A stretch of 64,000 nucleotides of DNA from Pannonibacter phragmitetus DSM 14782 (GTDB lineage: Bacteria; Pseudomonadota; Alphaproteobacteria; Rhizobiales; Stappiaceae): contig NZ_KB908216.1 of NCBI RefSeq assembly GCF_000382365.1, forward strand, positions 186,675-250,674. Reading direction: 5' to 3'. Each line of letters begins with the position of its first letter. The stretch's first letter is position 1. Under the pieces are notes generated by a model. The model worked only from the letters and a program-made list of their open reading frames with translations, searched no databases and was not told where the DNA came from. Below are positions 7,697 to 16,577 of the stretch, one piece after another. A program made the position numbers and the translations under genes.

Positions 7697-9295
7697 CTAC
7701 CAGCTCTGCAGGCTGCGCAGCAGGTGGGCCTTCTTGTGCATGTGCCCGCCCATGCGCGTCAGTAGCCCTTCCAGCACGGCAATGCCCCGGAAGAGATGCG
7801 GCCCCTTGTTGAGCATGACGCATTCGGCGCGTGCCGCCATGGCGGCGTCGGTCATTTCCCCGCGTGAGGCGATCCCGGTCTTCATCAGGCTCTCCATCAC
7901 TTGCGTCGCCCAGATCACCGGCACATGCGCGGCTTCGCAGAGCCAGAGGATTTCCTCCTGCATCTCTGCCAGCCGGGCAAAGCCGATTTCCACCGCAAGG
8001 TCGCCACGGGCAATCATCACGGCGGTGGGCTGGCGCCCGGCTGCGCGCACCAGCATGTCCGGCAGGTTGCGCACGGCGCGCCGGGTCTCGATCTTCAGAA
8101 CAAGGCCGATGCTGCGCCAGTCTTCCGGGCGTTCCCGGGCAAGTGCTGCCTGCAGCTCTTCCACGTCTTCCGGGGTCTGCACGAAGGAGAACTCCACCCC
8201 GTCCGCATGGCGGGCAACGAAGGGCAGCAGCGCCCGGTCATCAGCGGTCAGGGCCGGCACCAGAACGTCGCTGTCGGGGAAGTTGATGCCCTTCTCGGGC
8301 TTCAGCTTGTAACCATCGGTTTCAGGACCGGTATCGATGCCCAGCACCAGCCCCCAGTCCTGTGCCGACAGAACGGTGGCGGCCAGCTTGCCATCATCGA
8401 TGAAGACGCGGTGCCCCGGCTCGGCCGCTTCCAGGGCCTGACCCAGCTCGCATTCGATCGCCGGCAGCTTGCGCGGCGCCGCGTCAAGGTGGCCCGGACG
8501 CACCACAGCCAGTTCACTTTCCGGGAACACCCGGCTGCCGTTCTTGCCTTTCTTCAGGGCCCCGGTGCGGATTTTCGGGCCCGGCAGATCCATCATCACC
8601 TTCATCCGGCGGCCGGTGGCATGGGCGGCGGCCTCCACATGGGCGATCATCGAGGCCCAGGCACTTTCCCCGTCATGGGCGCAGTTGATGCGCACCGCCT
8701 CCACACCAAGATTAGCCAGCTCAGCAAAGAAGGCAGGGTCGCCCGCAGCTTCACCCGGAACCGTGACGAGCAGCCGTGTGGGGCGCGTTTCCTGCAAGGC
8801 GCCCAGCAGGGCATCGGCCCTTTGCCGGATGCGCTCCTCACCGGCGAAGAAACGGTCATCCTGTGCCGCAGACGAGCCAGATGCCGCCAGACCTTGCCCC
8901 GTGGCCGCGCCCAGCAGGCGCTCCACCGCATGGAGCGTGGGCATCACGCGGCTCTCCGCCCGTCCGAGGGAGGACAGGCCCGCCGCCATCAGCCGTCTTT
9001 GCAAGGGCCGCAGATCCCTGTGCCGCAGGGCGAGATAATGCGAGAGGTTCGCCGCGCTCGGGGCAAATTCCGGTGTTTCCACCCATCCCTCCCAGCGGGC
9101 TGCCAGCACAGCTCCATCTGCGGCGACGGAGGCGGCAAGCTGGTTCACATCTGCCTGCAGCGCCGCGAGATCAGGATCTGCAGGCGTCTTCTTCTTTGAC
9201 GCTGCAGGCTTGCGTGTCCGGGCCGGGCTCTTGCGGGCAGTTGCAGGCTTTGCATCAACGGCGGATTTTACGGCGGTCATATCATGCTCATCCAT
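7697..9295 (-). CDS. Pyruvate-kinase-like protein with N-terminal extension
   Basis: Contains the pyruvate kinase TIM barrel but departs from the classical enzyme. ATG at 9295 follows a perfect GGAGGT at five-base spacing. Residues 1-45 are Ala/Lys/Pro-rich and probably disordered; residues 45-170 form a helical segment not typical of pyruvate kinase. From about residue 190 the barrel motifs appear: MDLPGPKIRTG, the catalytic-lysine strand VLKIETRRAVRN, and the metal-site loop MIARGDLAVEIG. The usual VMLSGETA is changed to VMLNKGPH, and the C-terminal allosteric domain is missing. It may be a specialised or moonlighting homologue; another pykA would be expected elsewhere in the genome. Confidence 0.8.
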   Translation of the reverse strand: MDEHDMTAVKSAVDAKPATARKSPARTRKPAASKKKTPADPDLAALQADVNQLAASVAADGAVLAARWEGWVETPEFAPSAANLSHYLALRHRDLRPLQRRLMAAGLSSLGRAESRVMPTLHAVERLLGAATGQGLAASGSSAAQDDRFFAGEERIRQRADALLGALQETRPTRLLVTVPGEAAGDPAFFAELANLGVEAVRINCAHDGESAWASMIAHVEAAAHATGRRMKVMMDLPGPKIRTGALKKGKNGSRVFPESELAVVRPGHLDAAPRKLPAIECELGQALEAAEPGHRVFIDDGKLAATVLSAQDWGLVLGIDTGPETDGYKLKPEKGINFPDSDVLVPALTADDRALLPFVARHADGVEFSFVQTPEDVEELQAALARERPEDWRSIGLVLKIETRRAVRNLPDMLVRAAGRQPTAVMIARGDLAVEIGFARLAEMQEEILWLCEAAHVPVIWATQVMESLMKTGIASRGEMTDAAMAARAECVMLNKGPHLFRGIAVLEGLLTRMGGHMHKKAHLLRSLQSW

Positions 9296-9501
9296 GGCGC
9301 ACCTCCGCAGGTTTGGTAGCATCCGCCCATGACAGGACCTTGACCTTGCGCAATCGGCCAGGGAAAACACGCAGTCTTCCGCCTTCCCTTCGTCGCAATC
9401 CTCGTCAACACTCACCTCCGGGTACGGGACAGCGCCCGGCAGTGATCTTCACTCGGGGGAGAGAGACCTGTTGGCCGGGAAGAAGACCAAGGAGGCCTGC
9501 G

Positions 9502-10593
9502 GTGAGCAGAAAGGCGAAGCATTTCATCCTGTCCATGGACGGCGGCGGCATCAGAGGCATCATCCCCTTACGTATTCTGGAGGCGCTGGACGGGCGTCTG
9601 CGCCGCGCAGGCGTGACCCGGCCCCTTCACCAGATTTTCAGCCTGATCTGCGGCACCTCTGCCAGCGGCCTTGTTGCTGCGGCCCTTGCCGCGCCGCGCA
9701 ACGGCGGTGCTGGCGGGGAGGCGGCGGGCACCCTGTCGGACCTGCGCCACTTCTTCGAGGTCGAGGCGCGCGAGCTGTTCACCTACAGCTTCAGCAAGCG
9801 CCTTGGCCGCTTTGTCACCAACCCGCTTGGCCTCTTCGACGAGCGCTATGATGCCCGCCCGCTGGAGCGGATGCTGAAGGACCGTTTCGGCTGGACCTCC
9901 ATGGCCAGCGCCCTCACCCATGTGATGCTGCCGGCCTATGACATCGAACGGCGCAATCTGGTGATGATGTCCAGCGCGCCGGGGGCCGATGGGGCGCGGC
10001 CGGATGACTACTATTTCTGGGAAGCGGTGCGCGCCTCGATGGCCGAACCATCCTTCTTTGAGCCTGCCCGCATCGACAATCTGACCCGTGGCTGCAACGA
10101 GGCGATGATCAGCGGCAGCGCAATTCTCGGCAATCCGTCCATGGCCGCCTATGCGCAGGCCCGCCGCATGGGCTGGGCAACGGAAGATATCGTGATGATC
10201 TCGCTGGGCACCGGCCATGCAAGTGGACGAGCCTTCGAATTCGGGCCTGCATGCCGCTGGGGCGCGCTCGGCTGGATGCTGCCGTCGAATGGCGCACCGC
10301 TCCTCTCGGTGCTGCAGGACGGGCATGCGGCCGCCGCCGCCGGTCTGGCGGAACAGGTTTTCGCCGATCTGGACGGCCCCGCCTATTACCGCTTTGACGG
10401 CGAGCTGCCGCCGGAGGCCGAGGAGATGGACAATGGCCGGCCCGGCAATCTCATCCTGCTCAACGGCGCGGCCGACCGGATCATCCGGGACCAGACGCTG
10501 ATGCTGGATGAACTGGCGGCATTGATCGCGGCCAGCTGCGAAGAGGCTGAGGAGGCCGGCACGTCTGCCGGAAAGGAGCGGGAAGCGGCCTGA
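9502..10593 (+). CDS. Patatin-like phospholipase family protein with altered active-site motifs
   Basis: Patatin-like fold. GTG at 9502 has GGAGG six bases upstream and leads straight into the oxyanion-hole motif DGGGIRG (residues 13-19). The nucleophile elbow reads GTSAS (Ser53) instead of the usual G-x-S-x-G. The position of the catalytic Asp (DGG in active patatins) reads SGS (Ser204) in MISGSAILGNPS. Both changes suggest weakened or lost lipase activity, though an Asp elsewhere could compensate. The 363-residue gene is divergent from the pyruvate-kinase-like gene, 206 bases away, and is followed by mepA. No signal peptide is seen, so it should be cytoplasmic or membrane-peripheral. Confidence 0.83.
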   Translation: MSRKAKHFILSMDGGGIRGIIPLRILEALDGRLRRAGVTRPLHQIFSLICGTSASGLVAAALAAPRNGGAGGEAAGTLSDLRHFFEVEARELFTYSFSKRLGRFVTNPLGLFDERYDARPLERMLKDRFGWTSMASALTHVMLPAYDIERRNLVMMSSAPGADGARPDDYYFWEAVRASMAEPSFFEPARIDNLTRGCNEAMISGSAILGNPSMAAYAQARRMGWATEDIVMISLGTGHASGRAFEFGPACRWGALGWMLPSNGAPLLSVLQDGHAAAAAGLAEQVFADLDGPAYYRFDGELPPEAEEMDNGRPGNLILLNGAADRIIRDQTLMLDELAALIAASCEEAEEAGTSAGKEREAA

Positions 10594-10730
10594 AAGGGGG
10601 CATGAAGGACAGGCCCGGAAGCGCCGGCTGACATGATCCGTGATCGCGGCAGGCTTGCCCTCAGCGCCCGACTCTGTTGAGACTCACCGGGCACGGGTCA
10701 TCATGGCCCTCGCCACGGATTTCAGTGCTC

Positions 10731-11741
10731 ATGGCTTATCTTTCCTGTGTTCCCCGGCCGGTCGCGGCCCGGCGCCTTGCCTTTGCCCTCGCCGCTTTAG
10801 GGCTGTCCGGCCTGTTTGATGCTGCGCCGGTTCAGGCCTCCGCCACTCCAGCATCCAAGCCTGCCGCACGCGAGGCAGCGGCGCCGAAGCTGCCGCGCCA
10901 TGTCGACCCGGAGGCCCCGGCCAAGGACTATTTCGGTGCCATGAAAGAGCCAGCAGCGCTCGCCTCCCGCGCCATCGGCTCTTACGCCAAGGGCTGCCTG
11001 GCAGGAGCTTCGGCCCTGCCCATCAATGGCCCCTCCTGGCAGGTCATGCGCCTGTCGCGCAACCGCAACTGGGGCCATCCGGCGCTGATCAGCTTTCTGG
11101 AGGACTTCGCGGCGAAGGCACCGAAGGTGGGCTGGCGCGGGCTGCTGGTGGGCGATCTTTCCCAGCCGCGCGGCGGGCCGATGACCTCCGGCCACTCCAG
11201 CCACCAGATCGGGCTGGATGCGGATATCTGGCTGACGCCGATGCCGGACCGGGTGCTGAGCCGGGACGAGCGGGAAAACATCTCCGCCATTTCCATGGTC
11301 AAGCAGCCGCAGGATGTGGCAGGCGCAGACCGCAGCGTGGACCCGAAGCGCTGGACCGATACTCATGCCGCGCTGATCCGCCTTGCGGCGAAGGACCAGC
11401 GCGTTGCCCGCATCTTCGTCAATCCGGCGATCAAGAAGGCGCTCTGTCAGTTCGAAACCGGTGACCGGGCCTGGCTGCGCAAGGTGCGGCCCTGGTGGGG
11501 CCACGACTATCATTTCCACGTGCGCATGTCCTGCCCGGCGGGCAGCGTGGGCTGTGCCGATCAGGACGAGCCGCCGGAGGGCGACGGCTGCGGCACGGAA
11601 CTGGCGTCCTGGCTGGCAGACGGGCCCTGGGTGCCGAAGATCGACCCGGAAACCGGCAAGCTGCCCCCGGTGCAGAAGAAGCGCCCGCTGGTCCTTGCCG
11701 CCCTGCCGAAGACCTGCGGCGAGGTTCTGACCGCACGGTGA
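10731..11741 (+). CDS. mepA: Penicillin-insensitive murein endopeptidase MepA
   Basis: Periplasmic LAS-type zinc endopeptidase that cuts D-Ala-meso-DAP cross-links in peptidoglycan. ATG at 10731 opens a signal peptide (MAYLSCVPRPVAARRL then a hydrophobic stretch, cleavage near residue 38). Zinc and catalytic motifs are present: GHSSHQIGLDADIW near residues 160-175 and WWGHDYHFHVRM near residues 252-263. Its 336 residues, with several cysteines in the C-terminal part (CPAGSVGC, GDGCG), fit the MepA family. It is monocistronic, convergent with cysA, and separated from it by 35 bases. Confidence 0.93.
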   Translation: MAYLSCVPRPVAARRLAFALAALGLSGLFDAAPVQASATPASKPAAREAAAPKLPRHVDPEAPAKDYFGAMKEPAALASRAIGSYAKGCLAGASALPINGPSWQVMRLSRNRNWGHPALISFLEDFAAKAPKVGWRGLLVGDLSQPRGGPMTSGHSSHQIGLDADIWLTPMPDRVLSRDERENISAISMVKQPQDVAGADRSVDPKRWTDTHAALIRLAAKDQRVARIFVNPAIKKALCQFETGDRAWLRKVRPWWGHDYHFHVRMSCPAGSVGCADQDEPPEGDGCGTELASWLADGPWVPKIDPETGKLPPVQKKRPLVLAALPKTCGEVLTAR

Positions 11742-11776
11742 AGGCTTGGCAATCTGAGGCCCGCCGGGTCTGAAGC

Positions 11777-12820
11777 TCAGAGCCCGGCCAGCGGGAAGAT
11801 GTCGGCCTTGCGGATGGTGAGGCGTCCGGTTTCACCGGCGCTAACGTCAGCCGTCGACGGCACTTCCAGCTCCAGAGCCTCTTCCGGTGCACCGTTGCCG
11901 GTGGCGCGGACGATCAGGCGGCGGCCGCCCGGATGGTCGATGACGCGCTGCACGGTGGCGGGGATGCCGCCGTCCGCTTCCCTCTGCCAGCCAAGATCCG
12001 CAGGACGGACGTAGATTTCCACCGGCCCGCTCGCCTCTCCGCTGGTGCCCACCGGCTGGCCATCCACCAGCAGCATGCCTTCGCGGGCCTCGCCGGTGAA
12101 GCGGTTGGCATCGCCGAGGAAGCGGGTGACGAAGGGCGAGGCCGGGGTGCGGCAGACATCGCGCGGGGTGCCCTGCTGCTCGATGCGGCCTTCATTGAGG
12201 ATGACCACCCGGTCGGCCAGATCCAGCGCCTCTTCCTGATCGTGCGTGACGAACAGCGTGGTGATGCCCAGCTCGTCGTGGATCTCGCGCAGCCAGCGGC
12301 GCAGGTCGCGGCGCACATTGGCATCGAGCGCGCCGAAAGGCTCGTCCAGCAGCAGCACCTTCGGGTCAACGGCGAGCGCACGGGCAAGGGCGACACGCTG
12401 GCGCTGGCCGCCTGAAATCTGCGAAGGGAAGCGGCCACCAAGCCCGGCAAGGCGCACCAGCGACAGAAGTTCCGCCACCCGGTCCGCGATTTCCTGGCGG
12501 CTGCGGCGGGTTTTGGACACCTTCATGCCGAAGGCGATGTTTTCCGCGACGGTCATATGCGGGAAGAGGGCGTAGTGCTGGAACACGAAGCCCACACCCC
12601 GGTCGCGCACGGGGATATTGGTTGCGTCTTCCGTGCCGAAGAGGATGCGGCCCTCATCGGCATATTCAAGGCCCGCCACCATGCGCAGGATCGTCGTCTT
12701 GCCGGAGCCTGAAGGACCGAGCAGGGCGACAAGCTCGCCGCTTTCGATTTCCAGCGAAACGCCGCGCACGGCACGGAAGGTGTTGAAGGTCTTCACCACA
12801 GTGTCGAGGACGATTTTCAT
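11777..12820 (-). CDS. cysA: Sulfate/thiosulfate ABC transporter ATP-binding protein CysA
   Basis: ATPase of the sulfate/thiosulfate importer. Walker A GPSGSGKTT (near residues 35-43), signature ISGGQRQRVALARAL, Walker B LLLDEPFGALD and the H-loop FVTHD are all intact. After about residue 235 comes a TOBE-like regulatory domain, as in CysA. The 347-residue protein starts at 12820 and overlaps the stop of cysW by four bases (ATGA), showing translational coupling in sbp-cysT-cysW-cysA. Confidence 0.93.
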   Translation of the reverse strand: MKIVLDTVVKTFNTFRAVRGVSLEIESGELVALLGPSGSGKTTILRMVAGLEYADEGRILFGTEDATNIPVRDRGVGFVFQHYALFPHMTVAENIAFGMKVSKTRRSRQEIADRVAELLSLVRLAGLGGRFPSQISGGQRQRVALARALAVDPKVLLLDEPFGALDANVRRDLRRWLREIHDELGITTLFVTHDQEEALDLADRVVILNEGRIEQQGTPRDVCRTPASPFVTRFLGDANRFTGEAREGMLLVDGQPVGTSGEASGPVEIYVRPADLGWQREADGGIPATVQRVIDHPGGRRLIVRATGNGAPEEALELEVPSTADVSAGETGRLTIRKADIFPLAGL

Positions 12821-13722
12821 GGCTTTTCACCCTTGGCCTGATCACCGGAAAGCGGAGCGCCGGCAAGCGCCGGGCGGGAGGCACGGCCTGCACCAACGCG
12901 TTCCAGAAGCAGCTTGGCGATGATCGTGACCAGCGCCAGCACCGTGAGAATGGCGGCCGCCGCAAAGGCGCCAGCCGTGTTGTAGTCGTGGTAGAGCAGT
13001 TCCACATGCAGCGGCAGCGTGTTGGTCTGGCCGCGGATATTGCCCGATACCACGGAAACCGCACCGAACTCGCCCATGACGCGGGCGTTGCACAGCACCA
13101 CGCCATAGAGCATCGCCCAGCGGATGTTCGGCAGCGTCACCGTCAGGAAGGTACGCCAGCCCGAAGCGCCCAGCGAGGTGGCCGCCTCTTCGAGATCACG
13201 CCCCTGCGCCTGCATCAGCGGGATCAGTTCGCGCGCGACGAAAGGCGCGGTGACGAACATGGAGGCGAGCACAATGCCCGGCAGGGCAAAGAGGATCTTG
13301 ATATCCGCCGATTGCAGCATCGGCCCGAACAGGCCCTGAAGGCCATAGACGAACATATAGGCGACGCCTGCCACGATCGGCGAGATGGAGAAGGGGATCT
13401 CGATCACGACGATCAGCAGCCGCTTGCCGGGAAAGTCGAATTTGGTGACGGCCCAAGCGGCGGCAATGCCGAAGGCCGTGTTGATGGGCACGGCGATGAG
13501 CGCGGTCAGCACCGTCAGGCCGATGGCATGCAGCGTGTCCGGCTGGGCGATGGTGGCCGCGAAGAAGCCGAAGCCCTTGCTGAGGGCCTGCGCGAAGATG
13601 ACGAGCAGCGGCGCCAGCAGCACGATGGCGCCAACGCTCAGCACGATGCCGATCAGCGTGCGGCGGATCGCCGGGCTGTCGCCGACGCGGGGCGGCTTGC
13701 GGGAAGTATGGGCATGCGCCAT
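12817..13722 (-). CDS. cysW: Sulfate/thiosulfate ABC transporter permease CysW
   Basis: One of two heterologous permeases of the sulfate importer. The 301-residue protein has about six membrane spans and the permease-ATPase contact loop near residues 190-215 (EAATSLGASGWRTFLTVTLP). The motif NARVMGEFGAVSVVSG, typical for CysW, follows. It starts three bases after cysT and overlaps cysA by four bases, so the permeases and ATPase are made as a set. Confidence 0.93.
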   Translation of the reverse strand: MAHAHTSRKPPRVGDSPAIRRTLIGIVLSVGAIVLLAPLLVIFAQALSKGFGFFAATIAQPDTLHAIGLTVLTALIAVPINTAFGIAAAWAVTKFDFPGKRLLIVVIEIPFSISPIVAGVAYMFVYGLQGLFGPMLQSADIKILFALPGIVLASMFVTAPFVARELIPLMQAQGRDLEEAATSLGASGWRTFLTVTLPNIRWAMLYGVVLCNARVMGEFGAVSVVSGNIRGQTNTLPLHVELLYHDYNTAGAFAAAAILTVLALVTIIAKLLLERVGAGRASRPALAGAPLSGDQAKGEKP

Positions 13723-13725
13723 GGC

Positions 13726-14550
13726 TCAGCCCCTCGACATGTAGCGCAGGGCACGGGCCTGCAGCAGGTTGGTGATGGCCAGCATGACAAAGGCGGTGAT
13801 CAGCATGACCGAGGCGATGGCGGCGGCAGCCTGATACTCGTATTCCTCCAGCCGGATGAAGGCGAGAAGCGCCGTGATTTCGGTCTGGAACGGCTGGTTG
13901 CCGGCAATGAAGATGATGGCCCCGAATTCGCCAAGACTGCGGGCAAAGGCGAGCGAGGTGCCTGCCAGCAGCGCCGGGGTCAGCAGCGGCAGGATCACAT
14001 TGCGGAAAATCCGCGCATCCGAGCCGCCGAGCGACTGGGCCGCTTCCTCCAGGGCCGGGTCGAGATCCTCCAGCACCGGCTGCACCGTGCGCACGATGAA
14101 GGGCAGGCTGGTGAAGGCCATTGCCACCATGATGCCAAGCGGCGTGTAGGCGACCTTGATGCCGAAGGGAGCCAGAAACTGGCCGATCCAGCCGGTTTCC
14201 ACGAAGAGCGTGGTCAGCGCAATGCCGGCCACCGCTGTCGGCAGGGCAAAGGGCAGGTCCACCATGGCATCGATCAGCCGCTTGCCGGGAAACTCATAGC
14301 GCACCAGCACCCAGGCCAGAATGAGGCCGAAGACCAGATTGAACAGCGTTGCCGCCAGCGCGGAACCGGCCGTGACCATATAGCTCGCCACCGCCCGTTC
14401 GGAGGAGACGATCTGCCAATAGGCCGTTGGGCCGAGGCTGGCGGCCTTGTAGACCAGCGCGCCCAGCGGCAGCAGCACGATCAGGCTGACATAGAACAGC
14501 GTGACGCCGAGCGATAACGGCAGTCCCGGCAGGACGCGGCGGTGCCTCAT
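13726..14550 (-). CDS. cysT: Sulfate/thiosulfate ABC transporter permease CysT (CysU)
   Basis: Partner permease of CysW. The 274-residue protein has six predicted membrane spans and the coupling-loop motif EEAAQSLGGSDARIFRNVILP, plus SLAFARSLGEFGAIIFIAG near the C-terminus. ATG at 14550 is preceded by AGGAG at seven bases. The leader between sbp and cysT contains a 14-bp tandem repeat just ahead of the ribosome binding site. Confidence 0.93.
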   Translation of the reverse strand: MRHRRVLPGLPLSLGVTLFYVSLIVLLPLGALVYKAASLGPTAYWQIVSSERAVASYMVTAGSALAATLFNLVFGLILAWVLVRYEFPGKRLIDAMVDLPFALPTAVAGIALTTLFVETGWIGQFLAPFGIKVAYTPLGIMVAMAFTSLPFIVRTVQPVLEDLDPALEEAAQSLGGSDARIFRNVILPLLTPALLAGTSLAFARSLGEFGAIIFIAGNQPFQTEITALLAFIRLEEYEYQAAAAIASVMLITAFVMLAITNLLQARALRYMSRG

Positions 14551-14569
14551 CCGGCTTCTCCTGGTGTGG

Positions 14570-14597
14570 CGGTCCTCAGGTGACGGTCCTCAGGTTA
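14570..14597 (-). repeat. 14-bp tandem duplication upstream of cysT
   Basis: CGGTCCTCAGGTGA (14570-14583) is followed directly by CGGTCCTCAGGTTA (14584-14597), 13 of 14 bases identical. It lies 20 bases before the cysT start in the sbp-cysT spacer. A recent slippage duplication is the simplest reading; an RNA role is possible but unsupported. Confidence 0.6.
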
Positions 14598-14674
14598 CGG
14601 GGCGCGGCCCCTTTCAAGCCGAAACCGGCAGGCACGGGCCCGCCGGTCTCAGATGCTGTGATTGCGCAGGGAAA

Positions 14675-15682
14675 TCAGCGGTTTCCGAACAGCTTGTCAA
14701 GCTTGGCGCCGGAGGCAAAGTGTTCTTCCTGCGCCTTGTCCCAGCCGCCGAAGACGTCTTCCACGGTGACAAGGCGCACTTCGGGAAAGCTGTCCTTGAA
14801 CTCGGCCTTCACAGCTTCATCATGCACCCGGTTGCCACGGGCCGCCACGATGCGCTGGCCTTCCGGCGCATAGAGGTAGTCGAGGTAAGCCTTGGCGAGA
14901 TCGCGGGAGCCGCGGGCATCGACCACACGGTCAACGATGGCGACCGGGAATTCGGCCAGAATGCTGACGGACGGGGTGACGAGATCGAACTTGTCTTCGC
15001 CGAATTCCTTGGCAATGCCCTTGGTCTCGGCCTCGAAGGTGATCAGCACGTCGCCGGTGCCGCGCTCGACGAAGGTGGTGGTGGAGCCGCGCCCGCCCGT
15101 GTCGAACACCGGCACGTTGGCGAAGAGCTTGCCGATGAACTCGTCCACCTTGGCCTCGTCACCGTTGAAGGCTTCACGGGCATAAGCGGTTGCCGCCAGA
15201 TAGGTGTAGCGGGCGTTGCCGGAGGTCTTCGGGTTCGGGAAGATCACCTTCACGTCGTCACGGACGAGATCGCTCCAGTCCTTGATGTTCTTCGGGTTGC
15301 CCTCGCGCACCAGGAAGGCCGGCAGGGAGTAGAAGGGAGAGGCGCGGTTCGGGAAGTCTTCCACCCAGTCCGGCGACACGGCACCGCCCTTCACGAGCGC
15401 GTTGATGTCGGTGGTCTGGTTGAAGGTCACCACATCGGCTTCCATGCCTTCCAGAATGGCACGGGCCTGCTTGGAGGAGCCGGCATGCGACTGGTCGATG
15501 GTGACCTCATTGCCAGTCTTTGCCTTGTAATCGGCAATGAAGGCTTCGTTGACCTCGACGAAGAGCTCGCGGGAGATGTCATAGGAGGCATTGAGCAGTT
15601 TGTCGGCGGCAGAGGCCTGCAGCGGCGCGGTCAGAAGTGCGGCGGCAGCAGCACCGGCTGCCAGAAGAGCCTTGAACGTCAT
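14675..15682 (-). CDS. sbp: Sulfate/thiosulfate ABC transporter substrate-binding protein
   Basis: Periplasmic sulfate-binding protein feeding CysTWA. A signal peptide spans about residues 1-26 (MTFKALLAAGAAAAALLTAP, cleavage after ASA). The mature protein begins with the family pattern LLNASYDISRELFVEVNEAF and carries DQSHAGSSKQARAI, the anion-binding loop. The 335-residue length fits Sbp/CysP. It is first in the operon. The usual CysB-type activator gene is not in the window, so regulation is unknown. Confidence 0.93.
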   Translation of the reverse strand: MTFKALLAAGAAAAALLTAPLQASAADKLLNASYDISRELFVEVNEAFIADYKAKTGNEVTIDQSHAGSSKQARAILEGMEADVVTFNQTTDINALVKGGAVSPDWVEDFPNRASPFYSLPAFLVREGNPKNIKDWSDLVRDDVKVIFPNPKTSGNARYTYLAATAYAREAFNGDEAKVDEFIGKLFANVPVFDTGGRGSTTTFVERGTGDVLITFEAETKGIAKEFGEDKFDLVTPSVSILAEFPVAIVDRVVDARGSRDLAKAYLDYLYAPEGQRIVAARGNRVHDEAVKAEFKDSFPEVRLVTVEDVFGGWDKAQEEHFASGAKLDKLFGNR

Positions 15683-15838
15683 GATGGGAACCCCCGTTTG
15701 ATGTTGCCCAAAGCATAATCAAGGCAGGGCAGGACACGAGGCATGGCGGTCTTCGGCAGGCGCCAAGAGGAAAAACCTATGCCAAATTGCTGCCAATCCG
15801 GGGTGCGCTGTTCCTGTTGGCAGCAAAGGGCCGGGGGC

Positions 15839-15862
15839 AGGACGCAGGATGGCCTGCGTCCT
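15839..15862 (-). terminator. Stem-loop downstream of phnL
   Basis: A perfect 10-bp stem (15839-15848 with 15853-15862, loop ATGG) lies 29 bases after the phnL stop. No T run follows on the minus strand, so it may stabilise the 3' end of the C-P lyase mRNA or act with Rho. Confidence 0.5.
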
Positions 15863-15890
15863 CAAAGAATGCGCGGAAGGTGAACCCGGA

Positions 15891-16574
15891 TCACGCCGCC
15901 GCTTTGGGCGTGAAGCCGGTCACATCCACCAGCCGGGTGCAGATGCGGGCGCGGGCTTCCTCGTCATGGAAAATGCCGACAATAGCGGCACCACGCGCCT
16001 TGGCTTCGGCAATGAGCGAAAGCACCACTTCCCGGTTGGCGGCATCAAGGCTTGCGGTGGGCTCGTCCAGCAGCAGGGCCGGATAGGCATGGGCAAAGCC
16101 ACGGGCGATGTTGACGCGCTGCTGCTCGCCGCCGGAGAAGGTGGTGGGGGAAAGCTGCCAGAGCCTTTCGGGAATATTGAGGCGCCGCAGCAGATCCGCA
16201 GCCCGCGCCCGGGCCTCTTCAATCGGCGTGCCCAGTTGCAGCAGCGGCTCGGCCACCACATCCAGCGCAGGCACGCGCGGCACCACGCGCAGGAACTGGC
16301 TGACATAGCCCAGCGTCTCGCGGCGCAGGCGAATGATCTGGCGCGGCTCGGCCTTCGTCACATCGGTGCCGCCCACGAGGATCTGCCCGCCGGCAGCCAG
16401 ATAATTGCCGTAGATCATCCGCATAAGCGTTGACTTGCCCGCACCCGACTGGCCGGTGAGGCCGATGCACTCGCCCGGCTCGACGGTGAGGCTCGCCCCT
16501 TCCATCACCGGGATCACGGCGCTGCCCTGATTGTGCAGGGTGAAGGACTTCGACAGGTTTTCAATCTGGATCAT
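15891..16574 (-). CDS. phnL: C-P lyase system protein PhnL (ABC-type ATPase)
   Basis: ABC-family ATPase associated with the carbon-phosphorus lyase complex, not with a transporter. The 227-residue protein has Walker A GQSGAGKST (near residues 41-49), signature FSGGEQQRVNIARGF and Walker B LLLDEPTASLD. PhnL-specific features include the GYVSQFLRVVPRV segment after the Walker A half. It is the last gene of phnGHIJKL, three bases after phnK. Family knowledge links PhnL with PhnI, PhnG and PhnH in forming ribose-triphosphate phosphonate from ATP. Confidence 0.93.
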   Translation of the reverse strand: MIQIENLSKSFTLHNQGSAVIPVMEGASLTVEPGECIGLTGQSGAGKSTLMRMIYGNYLAAGGQILVGGTDVTKAEPRQIIRLRRETLGYVSQFLRVVPRVPALDVVAEPLLQLGTPIEEARARAADLLRRLNIPERLWQLSPTTFSGGEQQRVNIARGFAHAYPALLLDEPTASLDAANREVVLSLIAEAKARGAAIVGIFHDEEARARICTRLVDVTGFTPKAAA

Positions 16575-16577
16575 GGC

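Noticed and set aside
12988-14517. Long plus-strand open frame opposite cysW and cysT
   Set aside because: It is antisense to two intact permease genes and is His/Gln/Arg-rich, as expected for the complement of high-GC coding sequence.
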